Positions 16,994 to 25,631 of a stretch of 36,918 nt of DNA are shown piece after piece. The DNA is from Anaerolineales bacterium. Lineage in GTDB: Bacteria > Chloroflexota > Anaerolineae > Promineifilales > Promineifilaceae. The position numbers and the translations under genes were made by a program. The notes beneath the pieces are model-generated. The model worked only from the letters and a program-made list of their open reading frames with translations, made no database searches and was not told where the DNA came from. The DNA is taken from the NCBI GenBank assembly GCA_011524645.1, contig WTJY01000245.1, positions 1 through 36,918 on the forward strand. The letters are read 5' to 3'. Position 1 is the first letter of the stretch; each line of letters begins with the position of its first letter.

Positions 16994-18208
16994 ATGACAA
17001 AAAAAACAGTCGTAGACATTGATGTACAGGAAAAAAAAGTGTTGGTTCGGGTCGATTTCAATGTCCCGTTAAGCAGCAAAAACCCCGCAGATGATATACA
17101 AGTCACTGACGACACCCGAATACATGCGGCTCTCCCCACGATCAATCATTTATTGGAAAATGGGGCTGCGTTAATCCTTTGCTCCCATTTGGGACGGCCG
17201 AAATCGGCCGATGATGCCCACCTACAAATGAATCCGGTAGCGGTCCGCTTAAGCGAACTCCTCGGCCGTCCGGTTACCAAACTGGACAGCGTTGTGGGTG
17301 ATGATGTAACGGCCGCTGTAGCCGACATGAAAGCGGGTGATGTGATTTTGCTCGAAAACACCCGCTTTGAAAAAGGGGAAAAGAAAAACGACCCCGCACT
17401 CTCGCAAGCACTAGCCGATTTAGCCGATGTCGTGGTAAACGATGCCTTTGGAACCGCCCATCGTGCTCATGCCAGTAATGTCGGCGTCGCAAAAGCGGTT
17501 CAAGCCAAAGGGGGCGCGGCCGTGGCCGGTTTCTTGTTAGGCAAGGAAATTAGCGCGTTGGGTGGTGCGGTCAACAATCCGGCTCACCCTTATGTCGCCA
17601 TTATGGGCGGAGCCAAAATATCGGACAAAATTCAGGTCATCGACAATTTGCTCGACATCGCCGACAAAGTTTTGATCGGTGGTGGCATGGCCAACACTTT
17701 TTTCAAAGCCCAAGGGTTAGAAATCGGTGCCTCTTTAGTTGAAGATGAAGCGTTGCCAGAAGCGAAACGTTTGTTAGAACTCGCCCCAGATAAAATCATT
17801 TTGCCATCAGATGTTGTCGTCGCCGACAAATTCGCGGCCGACTCACCTCACGATACCGTGGCCACCAATGAAATCCCAGTCGCCCGCATGGCTCTTGATA
17901 TCGGTGCCGGTTCGATCGACCTCTTCAAGTCAGAACTAGCTGACGCCAAGCTTGTCGTCTGGAACGGACCGATGGGAGTTACAGAAATGCCCGCCTTCGC
18001 CAAAGGAACAGAAGGGGTAGGAGTTGCCTTGGCGGAACTGGTTGATAATGGTGCGGAAGTCATTATCGGTGGTGGCGATTCGGCCGCAGCCGTCAAAAAG
18101 CTCGGCCTAGCGGACAAAATGTCCCATGTCAGTACCGGTGGCGGCGCCAGCCTTGAATTGCTGGAGGGCAAAGAGTTGCCCGGTATCGCCGTCTTAGATG
18201 AAAAATAA
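16994..18208 (+). CDS. pgk: phosphoglycerate kinase
   Basis: A 404-residue glycolytic enzyme that transfers phosphate between 1,3-bisphosphoglycerate and ADP. Family motifs in order are VLVRVDFNVPL, DDTRIHAALPTI, CSHLGRPK, LLENTRFEKGEKKNDP and FGTAHRAHASNVG, then the C-terminal nucleotide-binding half with MGGAKISDKIQVI, GGGMANTF, VVWNGPMGVTEMPAFAKGT and GGGDSAAAV, ending with HVSTGGGASLELLEGKELPG. Length is normal. The ATG follows a purine-rich AGAAAGAGAGA stretch. The downstream lipoprotein starts only ten bases after the stop, so the two are likely co-transcribed, although no functional link is obvious. No gap or tpi gene is next to it. Confidence 0.98.
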   Translation: MTKKTVVDIDVQEKKVLVRVDFNVPLSSKNPADDIQVTDDTRIHAALPTINHLLENGAALILCSHLGRPKSADDAHLQMNPVAVRLSELLGRPVTKLDSVVGDDVTAAVADMKAGDVILLENTRFEKGEKKNDPALSQALADLADVVVNDAFGTAHRAHASNVGVAKAVQAKGGAAVAGFLLGKEISALGGAVNNPAHPYVAIMGGAKISDKIQVIDNLLDIADKVLIGGGMANTFFKAQGLEIGASLVEDEALPEAKRLLELAPDKIILPSDVVVADKFAADSPHDTVATNEIPVARMALDIGAGSIDLFKSELADAKLVVWNGPMGVTEMPAFAKGTEGVGVALAELVDNGAEVIIGGGDSAAAVKKLGLADKMSHVSTGGGASLELLEGKELPGIAVLDEK

Positions 18209-18218
18209 GGAACTTTCT

Positions 18219-19448
18219 ATGAAAAAGAATCTCCTCTTTTGGGGCTTAATTTTATCTGTACTCGTCACGGTTGTCGGTTGTGGGGGTGAAGAAACACCTC
18301 CACCCGCACCCGCCCCGACCAACGAAGTCGCGATTCAAGTGGTTGAACCGACCCCCATTCCACCAACCCCTACGTCAGAACCGACCTTGGCTCCGGTTGT
18401 CATTATCGAAGAACCTTCAACGGCGACACCGGTCCCGACAGCCACAGCGGTTCCCGCAACCGCCACGCCAGAAATCGCTACGACCGCTTACTTAACGGCC
18501 GAAGATTTTGGTGACAATATCAATCCATTAACCGGCGAAGAAACTGATCCGGCCAAATTGCAAAGACGGCCGTTGGCGATCAAAATTTCCAACGCCCCAC
18601 CCAGCTTTGTCCGGCCCCAATCAGGGTTGAACGATGCCGACTTGGTCTTTGAACATATCACCGAAGGGCGTTTAACCCGCTTTACCATTTTGGTTTACGG
18701 GGGAGATCCCGAAAGAGTTGGGCCAATTCGTAGCGCTCGCCTGATCGATGTCGAATTACCCGCCATGTACGATGCCGCGCTGGCCTTCTCTGGTGCAAGC
18801 ATCGGGGTAAACCAACGGCTCTACGGCTCCGATATTTCATCCCAGCTCATCGGTAGCGGTGAAGAAGGGTATTATCGCACCGGTGAAGACAAACCGTTTG
18901 AGCATACCTTTTATGCACAGCCCAACGGTTTACGCAACGCCCTAGATGCAAAAGGAGAGAATCGATCTCCTAACTTTAATGGTGTGATGCAATTTACCAG
19001 TGAGCCACCCGCCAATGGGCAACCGGCCACACGTATCGCCATCGATTATTCATTTGAAGAAGTGGTTTGGGAATATGATCCGGCGACCAATTATTACTAT
19101 CGCTCTGCCGCTGGTGTCCCCCACAATGACGGAAACACAGGGGAACAAGTACGCGCCCGTAATGTGATTGTCCCGTTCATCAACCATGTAGATGATGCTG
19201 AAATTTGTGAGGAGATTCGCAACGATCAGTGTGTCGCGCTTTCCGTTCAAATTCAATTATGGGGTCAAGGACGTGTGTTGATTTTCCGTGATGGTCAGCA
19301 GTATGACGGCACATGGATTCGCAACGGCCGGAATGATATGCTCACCTTTTTTGATGCGGCCGGAAATCCGATCCCGCTGCAAATCGGCAACTCATGGTTT
19401 AGTATGATGTCGATTTATTACAACGATCCGGTCAAAGTGACCAACTAG
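18219..19448 (+). CDS. DUF3048-family (YerB-like) lipoprotein
   Basis: A secreted lipoprotein of about 409 residues. The start was set at ATG 18219 (MKKNLLFWGLILSVL) because it gives a proper signal peptide and lipobox ending VTVVGC, with AAGGAAC as a ribosome site in front; the frame is open further upstream into the end of pgk. A Pro/Thr linker follows the Cys. The DUF3048 region has NPLTGEETD, RRPLAIKISNAP, RPQSGLNDADLVFEHITEG, RFTILVYGGDPERVGPIRSAR and later YYRSAAGVPHNDGNTGEQV with ARNVIV. In Bacilli, YerB-type proteins are envelope lipoproteins with no settled function. No enzyme activity can be assigned from the sequence. Confidence 0.9.
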   Translation: MKKNLLFWGLILSVLVTVVGCGGEETPPPAPAPTNEVAIQVVEPTPIPPTPTSEPTLAPVVIIEEPSTATPVPTATAVPATATPEIATTAYLTAEDFGDNINPLTGEETDPAKLQRRPLAIKISNAPPSFVRPQSGLNDADLVFEHITEGRLTRFTILVYGGDPERVGPIRSARLIDVELPAMYDAALAFSGASIGVNQRLYGSDISSQLIGSGEEGYYRTGEDKPFEHTFYAQPNGLRNALDAKGENRSPNFNGVMQFTSEPPANGQPATRIAIDYSFEEVVWEYDPATNYYYRSAAGVPHNDGNTGEQVRARNVIVPFINHVDDAEICEEIRNDQCVALSVQIQLWGQGRVLIFRDGQQYDGTWIRNGRNDMLTFFDAAGNPIPLQIGNSWFSMMSIYYNDPVKVTN

Positions 19449-19487
19449 CTCATCTCACAAGAGCTAAATAGGCTCAAACAAGTCGTT

Positions 19488-19510
19488 CTCCCCCTCTAAA
19501 AAAGGGGGAG
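19488..19510. terminator. G/C-rich hairpin between convergent genes
   Basis: CTCCCCC (19488-19494) pairs with GGGGGAG (19504-19510) around a loop containing six A residues, in the 70-base gap between the converging DUF3048 and GNAT genes. There is no strong T-run on the plus strand; on the minus strand the T residues fall in the loop. It could be a weak bidirectional terminator or a member of the C-rich hairpin repeats. Confidence 0.4.
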
Positions 19511-19518
19511 GAACAGAT

Positions 19519-20508
19519 CTACACATCTGAACCGGCTGATGCTGATTCAATCAACTCCTTCTTAAAGTCTGCCCACCCCGGCTTTTTCACAAACCCAAGC
19601 TTGACATTAATATCAAACATCGGGTTGTTTTCCTCATTGTCTGTTTCAATGATTTGATGCCCAGATTCTTTGGCACGCATAATCGTGGCCACTTTAAGCG
19701 CCAATGCGATCCCTTTACGGCGATAATCTCGCTTGGTACCGGTCAAACCAACAAATAATCTTTCTTCGCCGACTTTACCCCAAAGGTTACTCATGGCTAC
19801 GTATTCACCATGATGCAAAGCGACAAAATTAAGATCCGGCCGAAATTTTGGATGTTGATAAATACGCGCGCTCACCTCTTCAAACGGCCGTGGCTCATAG
19901 TGATCTGGGGTTGGCACATCAGGTTCAATGTGATTTTCTGTCAAATCCCACATTTTGTAGTCAGCTTCGGGATCAGCTTGACGAAGCTCATCAAGGCTCT
20001 TGATTTCGATTTCCTCAGCCGCCATTTTCGCATTCAACCCTGAAAATGCGGTTGGATCAAATTCTTGAATCATCAGATGTGAAATCGGATAGCGCATCAT
20101 ATTGACATAGCCCAATTTTTCGATCCAGGCTAATGCACCGATTTGATCCTCACGTGTTTCCGCATATAAACGGGCCGGCGGTGGATCAAGTTGTGCCAAT
20201 TCATCGAGCGCAAACAGGTAAAATTGTGTCGCGAAACCGCGCTGGCGGTAATCGGTCAATATGTTGATATCGATATAATAGACATCTTTGCGGCCCTGAA
20301 CTGGCGCGCGCTTGTAAGATGCGTAACCAATCGGTGTGCCCTCAAACATTAAATTGAACCGACGGACAAATTCATCCTTTCCGGGGTGACTAATCCAATG
20401 TTTTAATTCTTCTACCGTTTCGGGATAATCAGGCCAAATCGCATTCGCAAGAGCCACACGGTCAATACATTCTTGTTCAGTGCCGGTAAACGGCCGTATT
20501 TCTAACAT
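19519..20508 (-). CDS. protein with two GNAT N-acetyltransferase domains
   Basis: The protein has about 329 residues and two GCN5-related acetyltransferase folds in tandem. The first (about 1-150) has IDINILTDYRQRGFATQFYLFAL-like acetyl-CoA binding sequence. The second (about 170-320) has FVGLTGTKRDYRRKGIALALK, the classic R/Q-x-x-G-x-G/A motif with RRKGIA. Such proteins usually acetylate a small molecule or peptide; the substrate cannot be told. The ATG at 20508 was preferred over the adjacent GTG at 20511 because GGAGA lies six bases upstream. It is a single gene running toward the DUF3048 gene. Confidence 0.87.
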   Translation of the reverse strand: MLEIRPFTGTEQECIDRVALANAIWPDYPETVEELKHWISHPGKDEFVRRFNLMFEGTPIGYASYKRAPVQGRKDVYYIDINILTDYRQRGFATQFYLFALDELAQLDPPPARLYAETREDQIGALAWIEKLGYVNMMRYPISHLMIQEFDPTAFSGLNAKMAAEEIEIKSLDELRQADPEADYKMWDLTENHIEPDVPTPDHYEPRPFEEVSARIYQHPKFRPDLNFVALHHGEYVAMSNLWGKVGEERLFVGLTGTKRDYRRKGIALALKVATIMRAKESGHQIIETDNEENNPMFDINVKLGFVKKPGWADFKKELIESASAGSDV

Positions 20509-20729
20509 CACAGTTCTCCAAACAACTTAAATCTTAGCCAGCAAGGCCCAGAAGTTGTCATCTATCTATTGTAGACAAACCGACCTACAAAAAAATAATA
20601 AAAATCGATTTCGCTACAAACATATAAAACATATCTTTCTGTAAGAAAATCTGTCAGTCCTTTCACATATCCTGAAAAACTACCATCTTCCCATGTGTGG
20701 CGCAATACGAAAGTCCCGTGTACAATTTT

Positions 20730-20748
20730 TGTAGTAAAATGTATTACA
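20730..20748. promoter_or_regulatory. candidate operator upstream of the Crp/Fnr-type regulator gene
   Basis: A 19-base imperfect palindrome, TGTAGTAAA-A-TGTATTACA, matches its reverse complement at seven of nine half-site positions and lies 36 bases before the regulator start. It contains TAAAAT, which could serve as a -10 element. Crp/Fnr proteins bind palindromes of this size, so autoregulation is plausible but unproven. The rest of 20512-20784 is A/T-rich with no gene. Confidence 0.35.
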
Positions 20749-20784
20749 GTTTGAGGGGTTTTAGTAAAAAAAGGTAGATTAATT

Positions 20785-21486
20785 ATGGCTGACACTTCCG
20801 CCGGCAGTATCTTAAAAAATGTTCCATTCTTTAGCAAACTTGACCAAGATGAAATGATGGAGCTTTCATCTCGGCTGATTCCTCGTCGGTTTAGTCCAGG
20901 GCAAATCATCTTCCATTTAGGAGACCCAGGTGGATTGCTCTATATTATCACCAAGGGGAAAGTCAAGATTGCGCATTCCAATCCAGATGGGCAAGAAGCC
21001 CTTCTCGCGATTTTAGGCTCTGGTGACTTTTTCGGGGAACTCGCCCTTTTGGATGATGCAACCCGTTCTGCCACGGCCGAAGCGATTGAGCAAACAGAAA
21101 CGCTCACACTGCATCGCACCGAGTTTATGCGTTTCATCGATAAGCACCCCGCATTTGCGCGTCACGTCCTTTATGTTTTATCACGACGTATTCGCCACAT
21201 GAATGCCCAAATTAGTGACATCTTCTTCCTCGATTTACCCGGCCGTTTGGCCCGAACCCTCCTCAACTTGGCAGAAAAACATGGGCAAGAAACTGACGAA
21301 GGTATCTCTATCGACCTGTCTCTCACCCAAACCGATCTAGCAGAAATGACCGGTGCAACACGAGTCAGCATTAACAAGGCACTCGGCCGTTTCCGTCGCT
21401 CCAATTGGATCAAAGTTAAAGGGCGTCGTTTTACAATCGTCAACCGCGATGAGTTAGAAAACCTGATTATTTTGTCTGGCGGCTAG
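20785..21486 (+). CDS. Crp/Fnr-family transcription regulator
   Basis: A 233-residue regulator with an N-terminal cyclic-nucleotide-binding-type domain (about 10-125) and a C-terminal winged helix-turn-helix (about 150-228). The effector pocket region reads FFGELALLDDATRSATA, close to the CRP phosphate-binding cassette with Glu and Arg retained, so cAMP or another small ligand is possible. There is no N-terminal Cys cluster, which argues against an Fnr-type iron-sulfur sensor. The DNA-binding domain reads LTQTDLAEMTGATRVSINKALGRF, then the wing WIKVKGRRFTIVN. A palindrome upstream may be its own operator. It converges on the two-component genes; the terminator at 21510 separates them. Confidence 0.93.
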   Translation: MADTSAGSILKNVPFFSKLDQDEMMELSSRLIPRRFSPGQIIFHLGDPGGLLYIITKGKVKIAHSNPDGQEALLAILGSGDFFGELALLDDATRSATAEAIEQTETLTLHRTEFMRFIDKHPAFARHVLYVLSRRIRHMNAQISDIFFLDLPGRLARTLLNLAEKHGQETDEGISIDLSLTQTDLAEMTGATRVSINKALGRFRRSNWIKVKGRRFTIVNRDELENLIILSGG

Positions 21487-21509
21487 ACAAATCAGAAACA
21501 GTCCCAAAC

Positions 21510-21559
21510 AAAAAAGTCGGTCACAAGGAGACTTGAATCTTCTTGTGACCGACTTTTTT
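21510..21559. terminator. bidirectional rho-independent terminator
   Basis: AAAAAAGTCGGTCACAAG (21510-21527) pairs perfectly with CTTGTGACCGACTTTTTT (21542-21559) across a 14-base loop. The A- and T-runs at the two ends make it functional in both directions, serving the Crp/Fnr gene (+) and the receiver-histidine kinase gene (-). Confidence 0.95.
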
Positions 21560-21598
21560 GTTAAGAGCCTAAATCATTTTGCACGGCAAAACGGTGCC

Positions 21599-22876
21599 TT
21601 ATTCTTGGTTAAAAGTCGTTTCTTCTTGAAAAACAGGTAATGTGAAGCCGAAACGGCTACCCTTACCTACTTCACTATCTACAATTAAACGGCCACCCAG
21701 CTTGCGTACAATCCGTTGCACAATCGATAAACCGAGCCCATGCCCTTTGGCACGATTCTCATGCAAACGATTAAACTCCACAAAAACCTGTTCTAACTCG
21801 GCCTCTTGCAACCCTGGGCCATTATCATCCAACCAGAAAGCGACCTGATTCTCATCTTCGAAATATTCACCAGAGATTTTAAGTACCGGTGGTATCCCCC
21901 CGTATTTAAGCGCATTGCTCATATAGTTCACCCAGATCTCTTCGACCCACGAATCATATCCCCCAGCATTTCGCGGTAAAGCAACAACCTCTAAACTCCC
22001 CCCCGTTTCCGCAAACAGGTGGCTAAGCCGATCATAGGCACGATAAACAATATCCTCCATATCTAACAAATGGAACTGAACCTCTTCCCGCCGAACACTA
22101 GCCAGCAATAATAGCTCGTTGATAATCGAAACCATCTTTTTACTGGTCGTATGAATCCGCTGGATCATCAACATACTCTGTTCTGACTCAATTGAATTGC
22201 CATACTCGCCAAGCATATCAGCATAACCCATCATGACCGATAAGGGGGTTTTCAAATCATGCGCTACGGTGCGTGCAAATGAGTTTAGATCGCCTACCGT
22301 TTCGCGCAAAGAGGCATTGGCAGATTCCAATTCGGCCGTGCGTTCTTTGACTCGATCCTCTAACTCGTCACGAGCATGGGTTAACGCAGTTTCCGCGATC
22401 CGCAAATTTTTAATATCAATTTGAGCTTGGGCATAAAGGTGTTGTAACTGCTCGTTTTGCTCTTGAATCTGCTTATCCTGATTGTATCGTCGTAACCCTT
22501 CACGTATCGTCATGTGTAGATCGGTTTCATCCCACGGTTTAGAGATATAACGATAAAGATTTGCTTTGTTGACCGCATTCCCCACCGCATCAAGACCGGC
22601 TTGCCCAGTTAAAAATATTTTTAGCGAAGATGGGTAAAGCTCATGGACTTGTGCAAGAAGATCGTCCCCTTTAATCCCAGGCATAATTTGGTCAGAAATA
22701 ATAATCGGGACTTCGATCCCTTCTTCTTCCAACTCTGCCAGAACCTCAAGGGCCTCAACGCCATTTTCGGCCAGCTCCACACGGTAATCGCCTTTTAGAT
22801 AGCGGCGTAATTGCTCCTTCAAACTATCTAAAATGATTTCTTCATCATCAACACATAAAATCGCAAATTCTGTCAT
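21599..22876 (-). CDS. receiver-histidine kinase hybrid (REC-HisKA-HATPase)
   Basis: A soluble signalling protein of 425 residues. An N-terminal receiver domain (about 4-125) has the acidic pair DDEE, phospho-acceptor D62 (SDQIMPG), LTGQAG and the conserved Lys in ISKPW. A coiled-coil linker (about 130-195, QIQEQNEQLQHLYAQAQ, then VKERTAELESANASLRE) leads to HisKA with H206 (TVAHDLKTPLS). The ATPase domain has WVNYMSNALKYGG (N box), DDNGPGL (G1) and GHGLGLSIV (G2). No membrane segment is present. The start overlaps the stop of the receiver gene upstream (ATGA), implying translational coupling. A receiver placed before a kinase suggests that phosphate from a partner kinase tunes it, as in a phosphorelay. 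Confidence 0.94.
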   Translation of the reverse strand: MTEFAILCVDDEEIILDSLKEQLRRYLKGDYRVELAENGVEALEVLAELEEEGIEVPIIISDQIMPGIKGDDLLAQVHELYPSSLKIFLTGQAGLDAVGNAVNKANLYRYISKPWDETDLHMTIREGLRRYNQDKQIQEQNEQLQHLYAQAQIDIKNLRIAETALTHARDELEDRVKERTAELESANASLRETVGDLNSFARTVAHDLKTPLSVMMGYADMLGEYGNSIESEQSMLMIQRIHTTSKKMVSIINELLLLASVRREEVQFHLLDMEDIVYRAYDRLSHLFAETGGSLEVVALPRNAGGYDSWVEEIWVNYMSNALKYGGIPPVLKISGEYFEDENQVAFWLDDNGPGLQEAELEQVFVEFNRLHENRAKGHGLGLSIVQRIVRKLGGRLIVDSEVGKGSRFGFTLPVFQEETTFNQE

Positions 22877-23271
22877 ACCGAATCAACTAAACCTTGGGAT
22901 ATCGTTTTCATCAAATCTGATTCATGCCACGGTTTCGAAACATAACGATATAGATTCGCTTGTTCTCGAGCACGCGCCACAGCATCACCGTCGGCTTGCC
23001 CTGTTAGCATAATTTTAACCACCTCGGGAAATTGATTATGTACCTCAATCAAAAATTGATCACCACGTACTTGTGGCATCAGCCAATCAGATACAACAAT
23101 AACGATCTCAACTTTTTCCTCAACCAGATCATTAATAATTTCCCAAGCTTCACTGACACTCTCGGCCGTTTCATAAATAAATTGATCACCAAAAAAGCGC
23201 CGTAATTGCTCTTTTAAGCTCTCTAAAACGATCGATTCATCATCTACACAAAGAATTGCAACTTCTGACAT
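22873..23271 (-). CDS. stand-alone response regulator receiver
   Basis: This protein is 132 residues long and is only a receiver domain, with no output module. The acidic pair (VDDES), phospho-acceptor D62 (SDWLMPQ), LTGQADGDAVARA and the conserved Lys in VSKPWHESDL are all present. It is strongly similar to the receiver of the next gene (CVDDExIxLxSLKEQLRR, ANLYRYxSKPW), so the two look like a duplication. Single-domain receivers usually relay phosphate or bind a target protein. It sits between two histidine kinases: a 33-base gap to the upstream one and a four-base overlap with the downstream one. Confidence 0.92.
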   Translation of the reverse strand: MSEVAILCVDDESIVLESLKEQLRRFFGDQFIYETAESVSEAWEIINDLVEEKVEIVIVVSDWLMPQVRGDQFLIEVHNQFPEVVKIMLTGQADGDAVARAREQANLYRYVSKPWHESDLMKTISQGLVDSV

Positions 23272-23304
23272 ATACTATCGCGTCCTTACAATCTTTTACA
23301 GAGT

Positions 23305-24840
23305 TTAAGCTGTTGTGCAAGGCAAAACAACTGTAAATACGGTTTTACCGGGTTGGCTTTGCACAGAAATTACCCCACCATGCTCTTCAACTATCTTTTT
23401 ACTAATATCCAATCCCAGCCCGCTCCCTTCCCCAACCGCTTTTGTGGTAAAAAATGGTTCAAAGATACGCTCTTGTATATCAGCAGGAATACCAGGCCCA
23501 TTGTCTTGAATATCAACTCGAATCATTTGGGATGACTCATGTTTTGCACAGATTTTAAGCGTACCTTGATTATGTATCGCTTGCAAGGCGTTATGGATTA
23601 AATTGGTCCACACTTGATTGAGCTGATCAGGGTCCCCAATGATTTCCGGTAATTTTTCATAATCGGTAATCACTTCAACGCCGTGCTTAATCTGATTGTA
23701 ATAAAGGGTCAGCACCGTTTCGATTCCATCTAAAAGCTGAATCTCCCGATGTTCCCCTGAATGGGATTGGTGGGAATAGCTTTTCAGGGCGAACACGATT
23801 TTAGAAGCCCGCTCAACGGCCGTTAGAATATTATGGTTATTCTGCATCAACCGTGTCAGATTATAAGCCCCTTGCAACAGATTTTCTCGCTGTGGCAAAG
23901 CCAAGATCGCTAATAAGGCGGGCGTCGTTTCGTGGATACCCATATCGACTAGCATATCAGACAAAACACGCGACCGGTCAATCCCTTGTTCTTTAAGTTG
24001 ATTGGTGAGTTCACGACGCTTCTTTCGCTTCTCCCGGCTAGTTAAGCGCATATAATTCTCACGCGCAAAGGTCACCAACACCAAAAAAGCTTTAAGCTCC
24101 TCGGCCGAAATCGAGCGCAGGAGGGGTGGCAAATCGGTAATTAGAGACTCTGTCGCTTTTTCTATATTGCTCGATGACGCCCGAATCGCCCCTAACGGAG
24201 TATTGATCTCATGAGCTACACTCGCCACAAGCTGCCCCAATACCGCCATCTTGCCGGTCTGAATCAGCTCCTGTTGGGTCGCACGCAAGTGATCTAGGGT
24301 ATCGGTCAATTCAACCGTTCTCTTCTGCAAATCGGTATGCGCTTCTTGCAACGACTTTTCCGCCATGCGACGTTCTTCCACCTCAACTTCAAGCTGGCCA
24401 TTGACACGAGCCAACACATCTTCTGTTTCACGCCATCGCGGAACAATGGTGCGCAGAATGACCCGCGCGGCCGTCGGGCTCGTTTGCAATAACTGATCGA
24501 AATGAGTTTGGCTCAATGAATACACGACCGCTTCAGTTTGTGCTGTCGCATTCGCCATTCGAGGAGCAGCATCAAGCAAGGCCATCTCGCCGATAATTTC
24601 CCCGCTCGAACGAATCGCAATCTGTACAGAACGCCCCCCATAATCTTTGTGAATTTCGATATGACCGCTAAAAATAATGTAAGCGTCAGCTCCCAAATCC
24701 CCTTCTGCAAAAAGAGACTCCCCCACCTCCAATTTGATCTTTCGAATCATCTCCAACAATTGCTGAATATCCACATCAGACAAACCGGAAAAAAATTGAA
24801 TCTGCTTGAAAAATTTGACCATGATTTGGTTACTTCCCAT
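23305..24840 (-). CDS. histidine kinase with N-terminal cyclic-nucleotide-binding-type domain
   Basis: A soluble 511-residue sensor kinase. Residues about 8-130 form a Crp-type effector domain (VGESLFAEGDLGADAYIIFSG, IIGEMALLDAAPRMANATA). A coiled coil follows (about 140-190), then an unusual dimerisation region with H210 in SVAHEINTPLGAI and a roughly 150-residue helical extension before the ATPase. The ATPase has WTNLIHNALQAI, IQDNGPGIP, FFTTKAVGEGSGLGLDI and a final HGGVISVQSQPGKTVF. Two starts are possible: ATG 24840, and ATG 24822 (MVKFFKQIQ), which has GGGAAG about ten bases upstream. The effector pocket suggests cAMP or c-di-nucleotide sensing, but the ligand is unknown. The DUF3307 gene ends two bases upstream. 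Confidence 0.92.
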   Translation of the reverse strand: MGSNQIMVKFFKQIQFFSGLSDVDIQQLLEMIRKIKLEVGESLFAEGDLGADAYIIFSGHIEIHKDYGGRSVQIAIRSSGEIIGEMALLDAAPRMANATAQTEAVVYSLSQTHFDQLLQTSPTAARVILRTIVPRWRETEDVLARVNGQLEVEVEERRMAEKSLQEAHTDLQKRTVELTDTLDHLRATQQELIQTGKMAVLGQLVASVAHEINTPLGAIRASSSNIEKATESLITDLPPLLRSISAEELKAFLVLVTFARENYMRLTSREKRKKRRELTNQLKEQGIDRSRVLSDMLVDMGIHETTPALLAILALPQRENLLQGAYNLTRLMQNNHNILTAVERASKIVFALKSYSHQSHSGEHREIQLLDGIETVLTLYYNQIKHGVEVITDYEKLPEIIGDPDQLNQVWTNLIHNALQAIHNQGTLKICAKHESSQMIRVDIQDNGPGIPADIQERIFEPFFTTKAVGEGSGLGLDISKKIVEEHGGVISVQSQPGKTVFTVVLPCTTA

Positions 24841-24842
24841 GA

Positions 24843-25631
24843 TTAAAGCATCAGTGTGCCAATAAACACCGCTCCGAGTAGAGCGATTGTAATATCAACC
24901 CCAGCCAGACGCCATGGGAACCAATTAAAGACATCATAAAAACGGTGTCCCTCTTTCATTTCGCACCAATAAATCCCCACGAGTAGCATGATCGCAAACA
25001 GGCCGAGACTGATCCCAAGCGCAAAAGGACCGGATAAAACAGAGACAAACAGACACGCACGGCCGAGCATACGCAAAAGGGCCAGCCGCTGGGGAGAACA
25101 AGGGGATTGGGCACTATAAGACCATATACGCTCAGTAATACGCCACACATCGGTAACCAAAACCAAACCTAAAATGACAAAAACGGCCGTTAGTTGCTCC
25201 GCATTGGGCATATCAAACCCTGCCTGTGTCATCCAAAAAGCCACGGCCGCAATCGAGATAATATGTAACCCTTGATCGAAAAAATAAGCGACCAAAAAAT
25301 ATTGCGGATGGGAATGGGAAAAAATATTTTTAGAAAAATCGATCACCAGATGGCTAATCATTAAAACCATCAAATAGACCCAAGCATTCTGGGCCGGCCG
25401 TACCCAATACAACATAATAATCATGGCCGTCAAGAGATGTACCCCGACATGTAACAACAAACCGAACCATGTCGTTTTAATTTTTACTATCCAATCGGTC
25501 TGAAATGGATAATCACCTAAAAAGTGAGCCAATAAAAGATACCAAAACATATTGATTGTCCCTAACTCCATGTAGCCAGATCCCGAAATCGCTTGTATTT
25601 CAAGGAATGGCACAATAGCTCCATCAGACAT
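24843..25631 (-). CDS. DUF3307 multi-spanning membrane protein
   Basis: This predicted integral membrane protein has 262 residues and about six to seven hydrophobic segments. The DUF3307 signature LLAHFLGDYPFQTDWIVKIK lies near residues 33-52, followed by LLLHVGVHLLTAMIIM and LMISHLVIDFSK, which places His and Asp residues within membrane segments. The function of this family is unknown. The first 27 residues are atypical, so the real start may be MELGTIN or MFWYLLL inside the frame. It is the first gene of the likely operon with the cNMP-domain kinase and receivers (spacing two bases), which suggests a role in, or dependence on, that signalling pathway. Confidence 0.8.
   Translation of the reverse strand: MSDGAIVPFLEIQAISGSGYMELGTINMFWYLLLAHFLGDYPFQTDWIVKIKTTWFGLLLHVGVHLLTAMIIMLYWVRPAQNAWVYLMVLMISHLVIDFSKNIFSHSHPQYFLVAYFFDQGLHIISIAAVAFWMTQAGFDMPNAEQLTAVFVILGLVLVTDVWRITERIWSYSAQSPCSPQRLALLRMLGRACLFVSVLSGPFALGISLGLFAIMLLVGIYWCEMKEGHRFYDVFNWFPWRLAGVDITIALLGAVFIGTLML

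Noticed and set aside
20562-20909. Minus-strand open frame across the Crp gene promoter region
   Set aside because: It overlaps the start of a well-supported gene on the other strand, and has no ribosome site or recognisable domain.
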